A stretch of 50,061 nucleotides of DNA, taken from positions 1 to 50,061 of the IMG/VR virus record IMGVR_UViG_3300031963_000228; one strand, given 5' to 3'. Every line of letters begins with the position of its first letter. Position 1 is the stretch's first letter. The notes beneath the pieces are model-generated. The model did no database searches. It was given only the letters and a program-made list of their open reading frames with translations, and had not been told where the DNA came from. This document shows positions 41,414-50,061 of the stretch, piece after piece. Source of the stretch: a virus. Position numbers and translations under genes: made by a program.

Positions 41414-42769
41414 TTATATTGAATATCTAGATCTAATTGCGTTAAAATTTTGTATAACCTCGGTAGCAGAAAGTGCTCTATTATATAAAAATACGTTTGA
41501 TATATTTCCTGGAAAATACTGAGAATTAAGCGTTCCTGCTCCTATAATTTTTGCATCACTGTTGTTGGATATTGTATATGCGGTTGTAGTTGCAGGTGTT
41601 AATAACTGTCCATTTAAATACATACTGCCCGCATCTGAATTGTTTGTCCTTACAAAGCATATATTATACCAAGTATTTGATGCTATAACACTATTGGAAG
41701 ATTCCCATATCCAAGTACCAATTCCAGTAACGGCAACTCTACCGGTTCCTCCGTTTCCGGTTCCAACTTCTAATTGCCAACACCCAGTAGAATTTGCTAT
41801 TCTTGTAGAAAATATACCATATCTAGAATTTAAATTTGATGCGTTAAACCAAGCAGATATGGTAAACGTTGCACCCACTTGCAATGAATTACTATTTGCT
41901 ATATTTACGTAATCCATAACACCATCAAATGTTATGATACCTCTATTGGTTGATGCAAATGATTGTCCTCTAAATAAACTGGCGTCATTTGCATTTCCAG
42001 ATAAATCTTTAAATCCGTATGCTCTACCCGTTAGTAAATCATTTAAAGTAGGTTCGGTCCCATCAATCAAATCTATTCTAGGTCCAAATAACTGCAATCT
42101 AGTAGTTGAATCGGCACAATAGTAATGATATGTTCTGTGTAATGTGGATGTGGTAGTAGATGCCCACTTTACATCGTTACCAATATTACAACCATTAACT
42201 GTATCAACTTTTGTGGTTCCTCCTGCTACCGTATATATTCCTGTATTTGGATGGCGTATTGCACCGGATTGTGTATACGGATAACAATGTCCAACCACCA
42301 AATACCAAACATTTTGTGTATATTTACTGGTTCCCGCACATTCCCAATATGGGTTTCCTTCCGCAGCATCATTGTCTGTTCTAATTACTGCACTCGGATT
42401 TCCATATAATCCTAGATAAAAGGTACCACCGGATGTCGATGATGTTCGTTTTACCCAAATAGAGAATCTATATAATTTTGTATTATCAATTGAATAATAA
42501 TCAGTATTCCATCCACCATCCGCATCCGCTCCACCCGATGCTCTAGTTTCCCATAACACTGATGTTCTTCCGAATGGGTTGGTTCCTATTACTCGTTCAT
42601 TTTCAACAGTAGCACCATTTTGTCCATATCCAGATGTTCCACCAGATCCAGTGGACCATGCATTCATACTAGTTAATGATGAATACGGTGCATATGAATT
42701 TATATTTGCTGTGTCGTAGGATAATACTAAATTTGAATTAATAACTCGTGGGCTTTGATAAAATGCCAT
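41414..42769 (-). CDS. LamG/concanavalin-like tail adhesin
   Basis: This 451-residue protein begins MAFYQSPRVINSNLVLSYDT, a short attachment motif also seen in the next gene (MATLYSPRISTDGLILYLDA). A first carbohydrate-binding-like domain spans about 40-230 (LYRFSIWVKRTSSTSGGTFY). A LamG domain spans about 255-450, with the pattern FKDLSGNANDASLFRG, IITFDGVMDYVNIAN, TFTISAWFNAS and ISNVFLYNRALSATEVIQNF. It is likely a receptor-binding protein. Confidence 0.82.
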   Translation of the reverse strand: MAFYQSPRVINSNLVLSYDTANINSYAPYSSLTSMNAWSTGSGGTSGYGQNGATVENERVIGTNPFGRTSVLWETRASGGADADGGWNTDYYSIDNTKLYRFSIWVKRTSSTSGGTFYLGLYGNPSAVIRTDNDAAEGNPYWECAGTSKYTQNVWYLVVGHCYPYTQSGAIRHPNTGIYTVAGGTTKVDTVNGCNIGNDVKWASTTTSTLHRTYHYYCADSTTRLQLFGPRIDLIDGTEPTLNDLLTGRAYGFKDLSGNANDASLFRGQSFASTNRGIITFDGVMDYVNIANSNSLQVGATFTISAWFNASNLNSRYGIFSTRIANSTGCWQLEVGTGNGGTGRVAVTGIGTWIWESSNSVIASNTWYNICFVRTNNSDAGSMYLNGQLLTPATTTAYTISNNSDAKIIGAGTLNSQYFPGNISNVFLYNRALSATEVIQNFNAIRSRYSI

Positions 42770-42772
42770 ATA

Positions 42773-43381
42773 TTAAACTCCAAATCTAGAACGTAATGCG
42801 TTGAAATTTGTCAAAGATTGATTTGCAGTTAATGCGTAATTATACACCATAATAACTGCAACTTCTCCCAACAAAAACCAAGGATCGGGATACTGGAACC
42901 ATTCAAAATATGTCCATCCAGTAAAATCTACGTTCTTAGCCTCCCACATATGATACGCATTGTTTCTATAATTTACAGGAGTTGTTGGATTTGTAACAGT
43001 ATTCAGATCAACATAATTTGTAGGAGATCCAACGCTACTGTGATAATATGCATTTCCTGAACTGGCACTTAAATATGTTCCGTTATTTTGGTTTCCTCTA
43101 ACCCACAATTCAGTATCATTATTGGATTTATACCAAAGCACAACTGTACACGTGGAAGTAGCTCCGGTCAATGCAGATGATTTAGTAAATCCCATTGATG
43201 TATTATTAAATGTAAATTTTCCACCAGAAAACGTAGGAGAATTTACAATCGTATGATCATTTCCACGACCACTTAAATCGGTAAAAGTTGTTCCGGTGCC
43301 TCTATATGATTTTACATTGCCTGCATCGAGATATAAAATTAATCCGTCTGTTGATATTCGTGGGCTATATAGTGTTGCCAT
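42773..43381 (-). CDS. Short LamG-like tail adhesin
   Basis: This 202-residue protein has a single LamG-like domain after the attachment motif MATLYSPRISTDGLILYLDA: TFTDLSGRGNDHTIVNSPTF, CTVVLWYKSNND, and the ending VMVYNYALTANQSLTNFNAL with R-S-R-F-G-V. Its ends match those of the following 451-residue protein (N-F-N-A-I-R-S-R), so the two are paralogues, this one lacking the first domain. The ATG is three bases before the next gene's stop region. It is likely a host-binding or decoy adhesin. Confidence 0.8.
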   Translation of the reverse strand: MATLYSPRISTDGLILYLDAGNVKSYRGTGTTFTDLSGRGNDHTIVNSPTFSGGKFTFNNTSMGFTKSSALTGATSTCTVVLWYKSNNDTELWVRGNQNNGTYLSASSGNAYYHSSVGSPTNYVDLNTVTNPTTPVNYRNNAYHMWEAKNVDFTGWTYFEWFQYPDPWFLLGEVAVIMVYNYALTANQSLTNFNALRSRFGV

Positions 43382-43393
43382 ATTACATTATCC

Positions 43394-44704
43394 TCATGTA
43401 GCCCGACCAATTATTCTTCCACGATTTCCAGTAGAAGACCATCTAAATGTATTTGTTACACTTCTCGCAATAAAATTATCTATACGACTACCGCCGGTGT
43501 TTCCTCTACTATAAAATAATCCCGGCTGTCCACTTGAATATGTGTTGTCTATTACAGAATCCACTAATACACCGTTTCTGTAGGCAGATATTCTATTCCC
43601 TACCGCACGAAGTGACCAAATATCTCCAGAAACCGCAGTCAAAATTACCGAACCGATTGTCGTGGACGTACTGCCGTTTATTCTAATGATTCGTCTATTA
43701 CCAGCAATATTTGTATCTAAAAATATTGCATAGCATGTTGCATTTGCAGGATTCACACGTACTGCTGGACCTATTATATCGCTATTATTAGATACTGCAA
43801 CTGTAATCTGTGATTCTTGGTCTGCTGGAAATAATATTGAACCTGTCGATACACAATTTACTTGTAATGAATCCGTGAGTGTAGTGTATACTTGATTGCT
43901 TATAATTTGCATAATTGCCGAACCGGATGCTACTTGATAATTACTTCCAATTGACCCGTTTGCTCTATTAAAATCATCACTAAATAAAATATTTTGTGTA
44001 TTATCGATATTTCTTACGATGTTAGACGGTCTGCTGTATGGGGCAAATGCCGCATATATATGAATGATTGGTTGTCCACCTGTTAATGTAGTATTATAGC
44101 TCCACGACACTTCCGTGGTTCCAGATTGAGAAACTATACCATATCCACCTGCCACTCTAATTGCTCCGGTAGCAGTAAGGTCATAAGCTTCTATCCGAGA
44201 TGCAGTTGGTTGGAATATGTTGGTTGACTGTGCATGACTTATAACATCCACGACCAAAGAATTTGGGGTTGTGGTAGTTATACTACTACTGTATGCCGTT
44301 GCACTGTTTACTCCAAGTCTACTACTGGAGCCAATTACATCAGGAGGTGCTTGTTTTACTCCATATAATGATATAGCACCAATTACCGCTCCGCGAGGTT
44401 GTACTGTATTGAATGTAGTTGATAATATGTTAGATCCAACTGGGGGAGCTATAAGATACCATAATTCAGTAACATCATATGCATTTGCAGCATCTCCGGC
44501 AGCAATTGATCCAATTTTTGACAACGATTGCCCCGCGTATGTAATACTTGACGCGGACACATATGGTAAACTTGCTACTTCACCGCCTAATCCTACCACA
44601 AGCATGCGATTTTGATTATTGGCAACAGGAACCGTAAAATTAAATGTAGTAAACCCTCCCGCAGTGGACGCACTTGCAACTGTCGTATCTATCAATATTG
44701 ACAT
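43394..44704 (-). CDS. Two-domain tail adhesin with concanavalin-like C-terminal domain
   Basis: This 436-residue protein has an N-terminal part (1-225) beginning MSILIDTTVASASTAGGFTT, a beta-sandwich with QNRMLVVGLGGEVASLPYVS and VTELWYLIAPPVGSNILS. The pattern is common in secreted and phage proteins. The C-terminal half starts LFSDDFNRANGSIGSNYQVA and contains IWSLRAVGNRISAYRNGVLV with DSVIDNTYSSGQPGLFY, a concanavalin-like fold often found in carbohydrate-binding proteins. It starts right after the long fibre gene. It may be a receptor-binding tip attached to the fibre. Confidence 0.75.
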   Translation of the reverse strand: MSILIDTTVASASTAGGFTTFNFTVPVANNQNRMLVVGLGGEVASLPYVSASSITYAGQSLSKIGSIAAGDAANAYDVTELWYLIAPPVGSNILSTTFNTVQPRGAVIGAISLYGVKQAPPDVIGSSSRLGVNSATAYSSSITTTTPNSLVVDVISHAQSTNIFQPTASRIEAYDLTATGAIRVAGGYGIVSQSGTTEVSWSYNTTLTGGQPIIHIYAAFAPYSRPSNIVRNIDNTQNILFSDDFNRANGSIGSNYQVASGSAIMQIISNQVYTTLTDSLQVNCVSTGSILFPADQESQITVAVSNNSDIIGPAVRVNPANATCYAIFLDTNIAGNRRIIRINGSTSTTIGSVILTAVSGDIWSLRAVGNRISAYRNGVLVDSVIDNTYSSGQPGLFYSRGNTGGSRIDNFIARSVTNTFRWSSTGNRGRIIGRAT

Positions 44705-44705
44705 A

Positions 44706-47700
44706 TTACTCCACCGTAATCAAGTTTGGTACATCCTTACGAGTTGCGTGAACAATATAATAGCAATTAACATTACTATTAAATAGATTTTCATTGCCCA
44801 CGGTTATAGTGAAATTATCAATACTCTTCACATATAGTTTTTGGTGTGAACCTATTGGAGTAAGTTGAACCGTTACACTATCCATATCTACTAACCATTC
44901 CCATTCTTCTGGGAGAATAATGATGTTACTATCTGTTAATTTTCCACGGGCATACACGGCATGTTCAGGACCTTCGAGAACACCGTAAATTAAACTCTTA
45001 CCTTCTTCTCGTTGATGTTTAATCTTAAAGCTCTTGGTAACGGCGGTAAATGCTCCATTTACATTTGCTGTTCCATTGACATCTAGTTTGTATGCAGGAC
45101 TTGTTGTAGCAATACCGACATTTCCATTATCTAGTAAATGCATAGTTGATGTAAATGTGCCACCTGTACCTGTCCATGCAGTTCCGCCACCAAATGATAA
45201 TGCCCCATTTGCAGCTTGTATTACAGAAGGATTATTTACACCTACTGAATCTTGATTACCCATCAACAAATATTGTGCACCTGCGCTATTTGTTACAGAT
45301 AATGTATCCAATACCGTTAATTTTTGTGATGGGCTAGTGGTACCGATACCCACTCTATCATTTGTAGCATCTACATACAGAGTATTTGTATCAACCGTTA
45401 ATCCTGCGAACGTTGGGCTACTTGTAGTTTGCAAAGTAGTAACGTTGATATTGGTACCGTTGACCTTGATTTGACCTTGTGAATCGCCGGCAATTGAACT
45501 GGAAACTACGCCGTCAGTATTAAGTTTCGCTTTAACCCCATTTGTGAAATGTGCCGACGCAGTATCAAGTGTTAATGTGCGAGTGGCACTAATATCACCG
45601 CCACCAGACATACCTGATCCTGCACTAATAGATACGCTGGTGTGATTAATATGCTCGTTGGCTACATACCCCGATGTTGACCCGTGAGTGACTTGACCCG
45701 ATGAACTAAACAATGCCAGTGCATTTACTTGTTTAGTTACACCCCCAGTAAAGTGGGTAGAGCCTGTATCAAGCGTTAAAGTTCGTGTAGCACTAATGTC
45801 ACCACCACCTGTCATACCACTACCGGCACTAATCGATACGCTAGTATGGTTGATATGTTCGTTTGCTACATATCCAGAGGTTGATCCATGTGTCACTTGA
45901 CCAGATGAACTGTATAATGCTAAGGCATTTACTTGTTTAGTTACACCCCCAGTAAAGTGGGTAGAGCCTGTATCGAGTGTTAATGTTCTGGTTGCGGATA
46001 TATCACCGCCACCTGTCATACCGGATCCAGCACTAATTGATACGCTAGTGTGATTGATATGTTCATTCGCAACGTATCCGGATGTAGATCCATGCGAAAC
46101 TTGACCAGAACTACTGTATACACCCTTGGTATTTAATACATTAACAATTGACCCCGATACGAAATGTACCGATCCTGTGTCAAGATTGGTTGTTACCGCG
46201 CCACTTCCATTATATGAAGTTCCAGTTAATCCATTACCAAGAGTTAACGCATTCGTTGCTGTGGCGGTCACTGTTGCCGACCCGCCTAATGAAATTGCGC
46301 TACCGTTTACTGTAATAGAACTGTTTAACAAGCTAGCAGATATATTTCCTGTTGTTTGATTATAGCTTAGAGTAATGCCGCTTGCACCAGTTGTATTGGA
46401 ACCGGTAATTTCTTTTCTTACACCTGATTCAAAATGCAATGATCCTGTATCCAATGTAAGCGTTCTAGTTGTGGATATATCACCACCACCAGTCATACCA
46501 CTACCGGCACTAATTGATACACTGGTATGATTGATATGTTCGTTTGCTACATATCCAGATGTCGAGCCATGCGATACTTGTCCAGAGCTACTATACACGC
46601 CCTTCACATTCAATACGTTTGTTACAGATCCGGTAATGAAATGTGCAGATCCAGTATCTAATGTTAGGGTTCTGGTAGTTGTAATATCACCACCACCAGT
46701 TAATCCACTACCCGCAGAGATTGAAACTGATGTGTGATTAATATGTTCGTTGGCAACATATCCTGATGTTGACCCATGCGATACTTGACCGGATGAACTA
46801 TACACACCCTTTGTATTTAATACGTTAACAATAGATCCAGATACAAAATGCACTGATCCGGTATCAAGATTAGTTGTTACAGCACTTCCACCATTGAATG
46901 ATGTACCAGTTAATCCATTACCAAGTGTTAATGTATTTGTAGTATTTGCAGTAATTGTATGTGTTCCGCCCAAATTAATAGTAGTTCCATTAATTGATGC
47001 GGATGGAGTCAATAGCGATGCAGAAATATTTCCGGTCGTTTGATTATAATTTAATGTGATACCCGAAGCGCCAACAGTATTTGATCCTGTTATTTCGTTT
47101 CTTACACCACTTTCAAAATGTAATGATCCAGTATCTAATGTTAGGGTTCTGGTAGTTGTAATATCACCACCACCAGTTAATCCACTACCCGCAGAAATAG
47201 ATACCGAGGTGTGATTGATGTGCTCATTGGCAACATATCCAGATACAGAACTTAATGTTACTTGCCCAGAGCTACTATATACTCCCTTCACATTTAATAC
47301 GTTTGTTACGGATCCGGTAATGAAATGTGCGGATCCTGTATCGAGTGTTAATGTTCTGGTTGTGGATATATCACCACCGCCTGTCAATCCACTACCTGCG
47401 GAAATAGAAACCGAGGTGTGATTAATATGTTCGTTCGCTACATACCCAGACGTTGAATTATGAGATACTTGTCCAGATGATGAATACACACCCTTCGTGT
47501 TTAATACATTGACAATAGATCCAGATACAAAGTGTACAGATCCTGTATCGAGTGTTAATGTTCTGGTTGCTGCAATGGTTCCACCGCCAGTTAATCCACC
47601 ACCAGCAGATATAGATACCGACGTATGGTTGATATGTTCATTCCCAACATATCCTGAGGTTGAACTATGTGCAACTTGTCCAGAGCTACTATACACACCC

Positions 47701-50061
47701 TTCGTGTTTAATACATTGACAATAGATCCAGATACAAAGTGTACCGATCCGGTATCAAGATTGGTCGTTACTGCACCACTTCCATTAAATGATGTGCCTG
47801 TTAATCCGTTGCCTAACGTTAACGTATTTGTTGTGGTGGCACTTACATTTGTTAGCCCACTACCATTTCCACTAAATCCTACGGATGATGATATCGATCC
47901 GGTAGTATATAATCCACTTTCTACGTGAACAACTAAATTATCCATTCTCAATCTAGATACATTTGTATTGGTATCTATGTGATCGGTTCCTGTGGATACT
48001 GGGAATCTATTGGCAGTTAATGTTGGTTCATTGCCCAACGATGCCGTATTTTTTGGACCGGCAATTAATATAGCAGAGTTGTATGCGGAGCCACTTAGAT
48101 TTTCGTATAAGAATACGTGATTTAGACTATCCCAGTAAATAGAAGCTGTAGTTGGGGATATCGATCCAGAATCAATAATCGATATTCCACCAAATCTAAC
48201 AAGATCATCATCATTAACAATAATTCTATTATCACCAACAACATATTGTGAAGATGTAACATACTGCGTTGACATTGATACTGCTGTGAGTAGCCCCGTT
48301 ACTGTTAAGCTTCCACTTATATTTACATCTTTAGCAACTCCCATACCACCTTGAACTATTAATGCACCGTTGTTAAATGCAGTACTGTTCGTTGTGTTAG
48401 AAATTGTTTGTATGCCAGTTAGTGTATTTGATCCGGTGGTTGCAAGTACCGTAGAGTCCAATCCATCTAATAAATCTGCATTTAAATTAGTAACAAGTGT
48501 TCTGCTTGCTACGGTAAATGGTGCCGTTCCTGTTGCTTGAGTTGACGTAAGTGTTACAAATGACGGACTATTACTTGTGCCTAGGTTTTGATTGATGGTA
48601 TATGCGGTAATATTTGCGGCATTGCCCGTAATATTACCAGAAATCTTACTACCCGTTAAACTAGTTATCCACGTTGGGTCACTATAACTTCCATTGGTGT
48701 AAACTCCATTTGTTACTGTAGATGCATTTCCTGATAATGATCCTGTGAAGGAACTTGCGGATACATTACCTTGAACATGTAGTAGTGCACCAGGCGTGAT
48801 AGTTCCAATACCGACACCCGTTGCATTAGAGTAAATAACTTGACCACCACTTCCTAGTTTAATTGCACCAACCGTACTATCTTGCACACCATACACACCT
48901 AACGTATTTGCTACGTTTATATCGTGTAATGCCGAATCATCACCACCTTGTAAAAATTTTGCATTATTTGTACTAATTGCTAAAACTGTTCCATCAAATG
49001 TAAGATTGGCTTCAGCGTCTATTCCCCCCGCACCTGTTGATGTTATTACACGATTATCGGTTGCATTTGTATAGGTGGAAACAGCAGAAGCTGCTGCCTG
49101 TAAGTTTGTTCCCGCCGATGTGGAACCGGAAGTCATATCTATGAAGAATCCACGAGCACTGCCACCTTGTTCAAAAAATCGTAATTTATTTTGAAAAACG
49201 TCAATCGTTACGCCAGTTCCAGCTATTCCAGTATTGGTTTGAGGTTTTGCTAGTAAAATTTCTCCACCTTCATCACCAATTGAATTATTCGATACAAGGT
49301 TTGTACCAGCAGCTATATTTCCAGACGCAGAAACACTTTGATTTAATGTATTAACAAATGATGCAGTTAATGAGGAAGATGCTACACTTGCAGTTCCAAC
49401 TAATGCACCAGTAAATGTAGTAGATGTTACCGATGTTAATCCTGTTAATGTAGTCGCGGAAGTTCCTAATGAAATTGCCGTTGTACCTACCGTTACACTA
49501 CTGCTCAATAATGTTGCAGATAATACTCCAGTTCCATTATTATACGTTAAATCAATTCCACTAGAACCAGCAGTGTCTGTCACTGATATAGATTTACGAG
49601 ATCCAGACAAGAAGTGTGCCGAGCCTGTATCAAGTGTTAAGGTTCTAGTAGCAGAGATGTCACCGCCGCCAGTTAGGCCACTACCCGCAGAGATAGATAC
49701 ACTAGTATGATTGATATGTTCATTTGCAACATATCCATTAGTAGAACTATGTGTTATTTGTGAAGATGCAGATACCAATCCGGGAGTATTTGGGCCTGTT
49801 GCACCTTGAGGGCCTGTGGGGCCTGTAACACCTTGAGGGCCTGTAACTCCTGTAGGTCCTGTAGTGCCTTGTAAACCAGTGGGTCCTGTGGTACCTGTTA
49901 ATCCTTGAACACCAGTAGGTCCTGTTATGCCGATGGGTCCTGTTGGGCCTGTGGTGCCTTGTACTCCGGTAGGCCCAGTGGTTCCTTGAACGCCAGTTGG
50001 GCCTGTTATTCCCTGTGGTCCAGTTGGACCTGTTGTTCCTTGGATACCAGTGGGACCAGTT
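44706..50061 (-). CDS. Very long tail fibre: collagen-like stem, tandem repeats and conserved C-terminal domain (5' end outside window)
   Basis: The frame is open through the window edge, so at least 1785 residues are present and the start is missing; a TTG at 49776-49778 is internal. From the edge come about 95 residues of collagen repeat ([14 protein letters not shown] type). Nine copies of a module containing [15 protein letters not shown] and [19 protein letters not shown] follow, one near 49706 and eight at 45641-47624. The C-terminal 90 residues ([50 protein letters not shown]) are the conserved end domain of long tail fibres in aquatic myoviruses, probably for folding or trimerisation. 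Confidence 0.88.
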   Translation of the reverse strand, partial: TGPTGIQGTTGPTGPQGITGPTGVQGTTGPTGVQGTTGPTGPIGITGPTGVQGLTGTTGPTGLQGTTGPTGVTGPQGVTGPTGPQGATGPNTPGLVSASSQITHSSTNGYVANEHINHTSVSISAGSGLTGGGDISATRTLTLDTGSAHFLSGSRKSISVTDTAGSSGIDLTYNNGTGVLSATLLSSSVTVGTTAISLGTSATTLTGLTSVTSTTFTGALVGTASVASSSLTASFVNTLNQSVSASGNIAAGTNLVSNNSIGDEGGEILLAKPQTNTGIAGTGVTIDVFQNKLRFFEQGGSARGFFIDMTSGSTSAGTNLQAAASAVSTYTNATDNRVITSTGAGGIDAEANLTFDGTVLAISTNNAKFLQGGDDSALHDINVANTLGVYGVQDSTVGAIKLGSGGQVIYSNATGVGIGTITPGALLHVQGNVSASSFTGSLSGNASTVTNGVYTNGSYSDPTWITSLTGSKISGNITGNAANITAYTINQNLGTSNSPSFVTLTSTQATGTAPFTVASRTLVTNLNADLLDGLDSTVLATTGSNTLTGIQTISNTTNSTAFNNGALIVQGGMGVAKDVNISGSLTVTGLLTAVSMSTQYVTSSQYVVGDNRIIVNDDDLVRFGGISIIDSGSISPTTASIYWDSLNHVFLYENLSGSAYNSAILIAGPKNTASLGNEPTLTANRFPVSTGTDHIDTNTNVSRLRMDNLVVHVESGLYTTGSISSSVGFSGNGSGLTNVSATTTNTLTLGNGLTGTSFNGSGAVTTNLDTGSVHFVSGSIVNVLNTKGVYSSSGQVAHSSTSGYVGNEHINHTSVSISAGGGLTGGGTIAATRTLTLDTGSVHFVSGSIVNVLNTKGVYSSSGQVSHNSTSGYVANEHINHTSVSISAGSGLTGGGDISTTRTLTLDTGSAHFITGSVTNVLNVKGVYSSSGQVTLSSVSGYVANEHINHTSVSISAGSGLTGGGDITTTRTLTLDTGSLHFESGVRNEITGSNTVGASGITLNYNQTTGNISASLLTPSASINGTTINLGGTHTITANTTNTLTLGNGLTGTSFNGGSAVTTNLDTGSVHFVSGSIVNVLNTKGVYSSSGQVSHGSTSGYVANEHINHTSVSISAGSGLTGGGDITTTRTLTLDTGSAHFITGSVTNVLNVKGVYSSSGQVSHGSTSGYVANEHINHTSVSISAGSGMTGGGDISTTRTLTLDTGSLHFESGVRKEITGSNTTGASGITLSYNQTTGNISASLLNSSITVNGSAISLGGSATVTATATNALTLGNGLTGTSYNGSGAVTTNLDTGSVHFVSGSIVNVLNTKGVYSSSGQVSHGSTSGYVANEHINHTSVSISAGSGMTGGGDISATRTLTLDTGSTHFTGGVTKQVNALALYSSSGQVTHGSTSGYVANEHINHTSVSISAGSGMTGGGDISATRTLTLDTGSTHFTGGVTKQVNALALFSSSGQVTHGSTSGYVANEHINHTSVSISAGSGMSGGGDISATRTLTLDTASAHFTNGVKAKLNTDGVVSSSIAGDSQGQIKVNGTNINVTTLQTTSSPTFAGLTVDTNTLYVDATNDRVGIGTTSPSQKLTVLDTLSVTNSAGAQYLLMGNQDSVGVNNPSVIQAANGALSFGGGTAWTGTGGTFTSTMHLLDNGNVGIATTSPAYKLDVNGTANVNGAFTAVTKSFKIKHQREEGKSLIYGVLEGPEHAVYARGKLTDSNIIILPEEWEWLVDMDSVTVQLTPIGSHQKLYVKSIDNFTITVGNENLFNSNVNCYYIVHATRKDVPNLITVE
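45600..47960 (-). repeat. Tandem 204-207 bp and about 477 bp modules of the tail fibre gene
   Basis: The conserved TGTGATTGATATG-like plus-strand marker occurs at about 45641, 45845, 46049, 46525, 46733, 47210, 47417, 47624 and, far away, 49706. Short spacings of 204-208 bp alternate with about 477 bp, where a second module ([12 protein letters not shown] plus T-L-G-N-G-L-T-G-T) is inserted. Sequence identity between neighbours is high, so recombination could easily change the copy number. Confidence 0.8.

Noticed and set aside
44706-49778. TTG at 49776-49778 as start of the long tail fibre
   Set aside because: The frame continues upstream into a regular collagen repeat to the window edge without a stop.

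Overview
The window is part of the genome of a large contractile-tailed (T4-like, myovirus-type) bacteriophage. I found no convincing gene on the plus strand: about 47 protein genes lie on the minus strand, so transcription runs from high to low coordinates. Genes are packed with 1-4 base overlaps (TAATG and ATGA junctions) or gaps of a few bases. The T4-type replisome, the baseplate genes in T4 order (26, 51, tape measure, 48), collagen-like tail fibres and the lack of metabolic or ribosomal genes all point to a phage. Capsid, portal and terminase genes are not present. The host cannot be named; the promoters and Shine-Dalgarno sequences are of ordinary bacterial sigma-70 type.

Layout in the direction of transcription. 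(1) 50061-37837: host-contact proteins. These are a very long repetitive tail fibre (its start lies outside the window), a series of adhesin-like proteins (LamG/concanavalin-like and possibly fibrinogen-like), small virion proteins, and the first of three tandem collagen-like fibres, which continue to 35100. (2) 35094-29144: an unusual cassette behind its own strong promoter. It encodes a DUF6065-like protein, a 596-residue protein made of about 46 TPF-containing short repeats, a complete radical SAM/SPASM enzyme, a small unknown protein, and a Cys-rich DUF483-like domain fused to a methyltransferase. It looks like a protein-modification system of RiPP type acting on a virion protein and is the most interesting part of the window. 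(3) 29137-26996: a small protein and a SNF2/SMARCAL1-like helicase whose true start is not an ordinary codon. (4) 26957-17393: tail and baseplate genes, with a possible programmed frameshift between genes 26 and 51.

(5) 17396-4346: replication and nucleotide metabolism. This has a divergent family A DNA polymerase-like protein, the gp32 ssDNA-binding protein with a leader resembling the T4 gene 32 operator, a UvsX recombinase, a FEN-type RNase H, a DnaB/gp41 helicase, a class II ribonucleotide reductase, two thioredoxin-like proteins, dUTPase, an A-type Fe-S carrier, a Vsr-like nuclease, and a family B DNA polymerase. (6) 4342-1: a lipoprotein behind a consensus promoter, DNA ligase, a 33-residue membrane protein, an odd tRNA-like RNA, an amidase endolysin, two unknown proteins, the sliding clamp, two small unknown proteins and the start of the clamp loader.

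How they fit together: the replisome (polymerase B, clamp, clamp loader, helicase, gp32, RNase H, ligase, UvsX) is nearly complete. The B12-dependent reductase and dUTPase supply dNTPs, with the thioredoxins as likely reductants. The Fe-S carrier could serve the [4Fe-4S] clusters of the radical SAM enzyme. All assignments come from reading motifs by eye; no database search was run.
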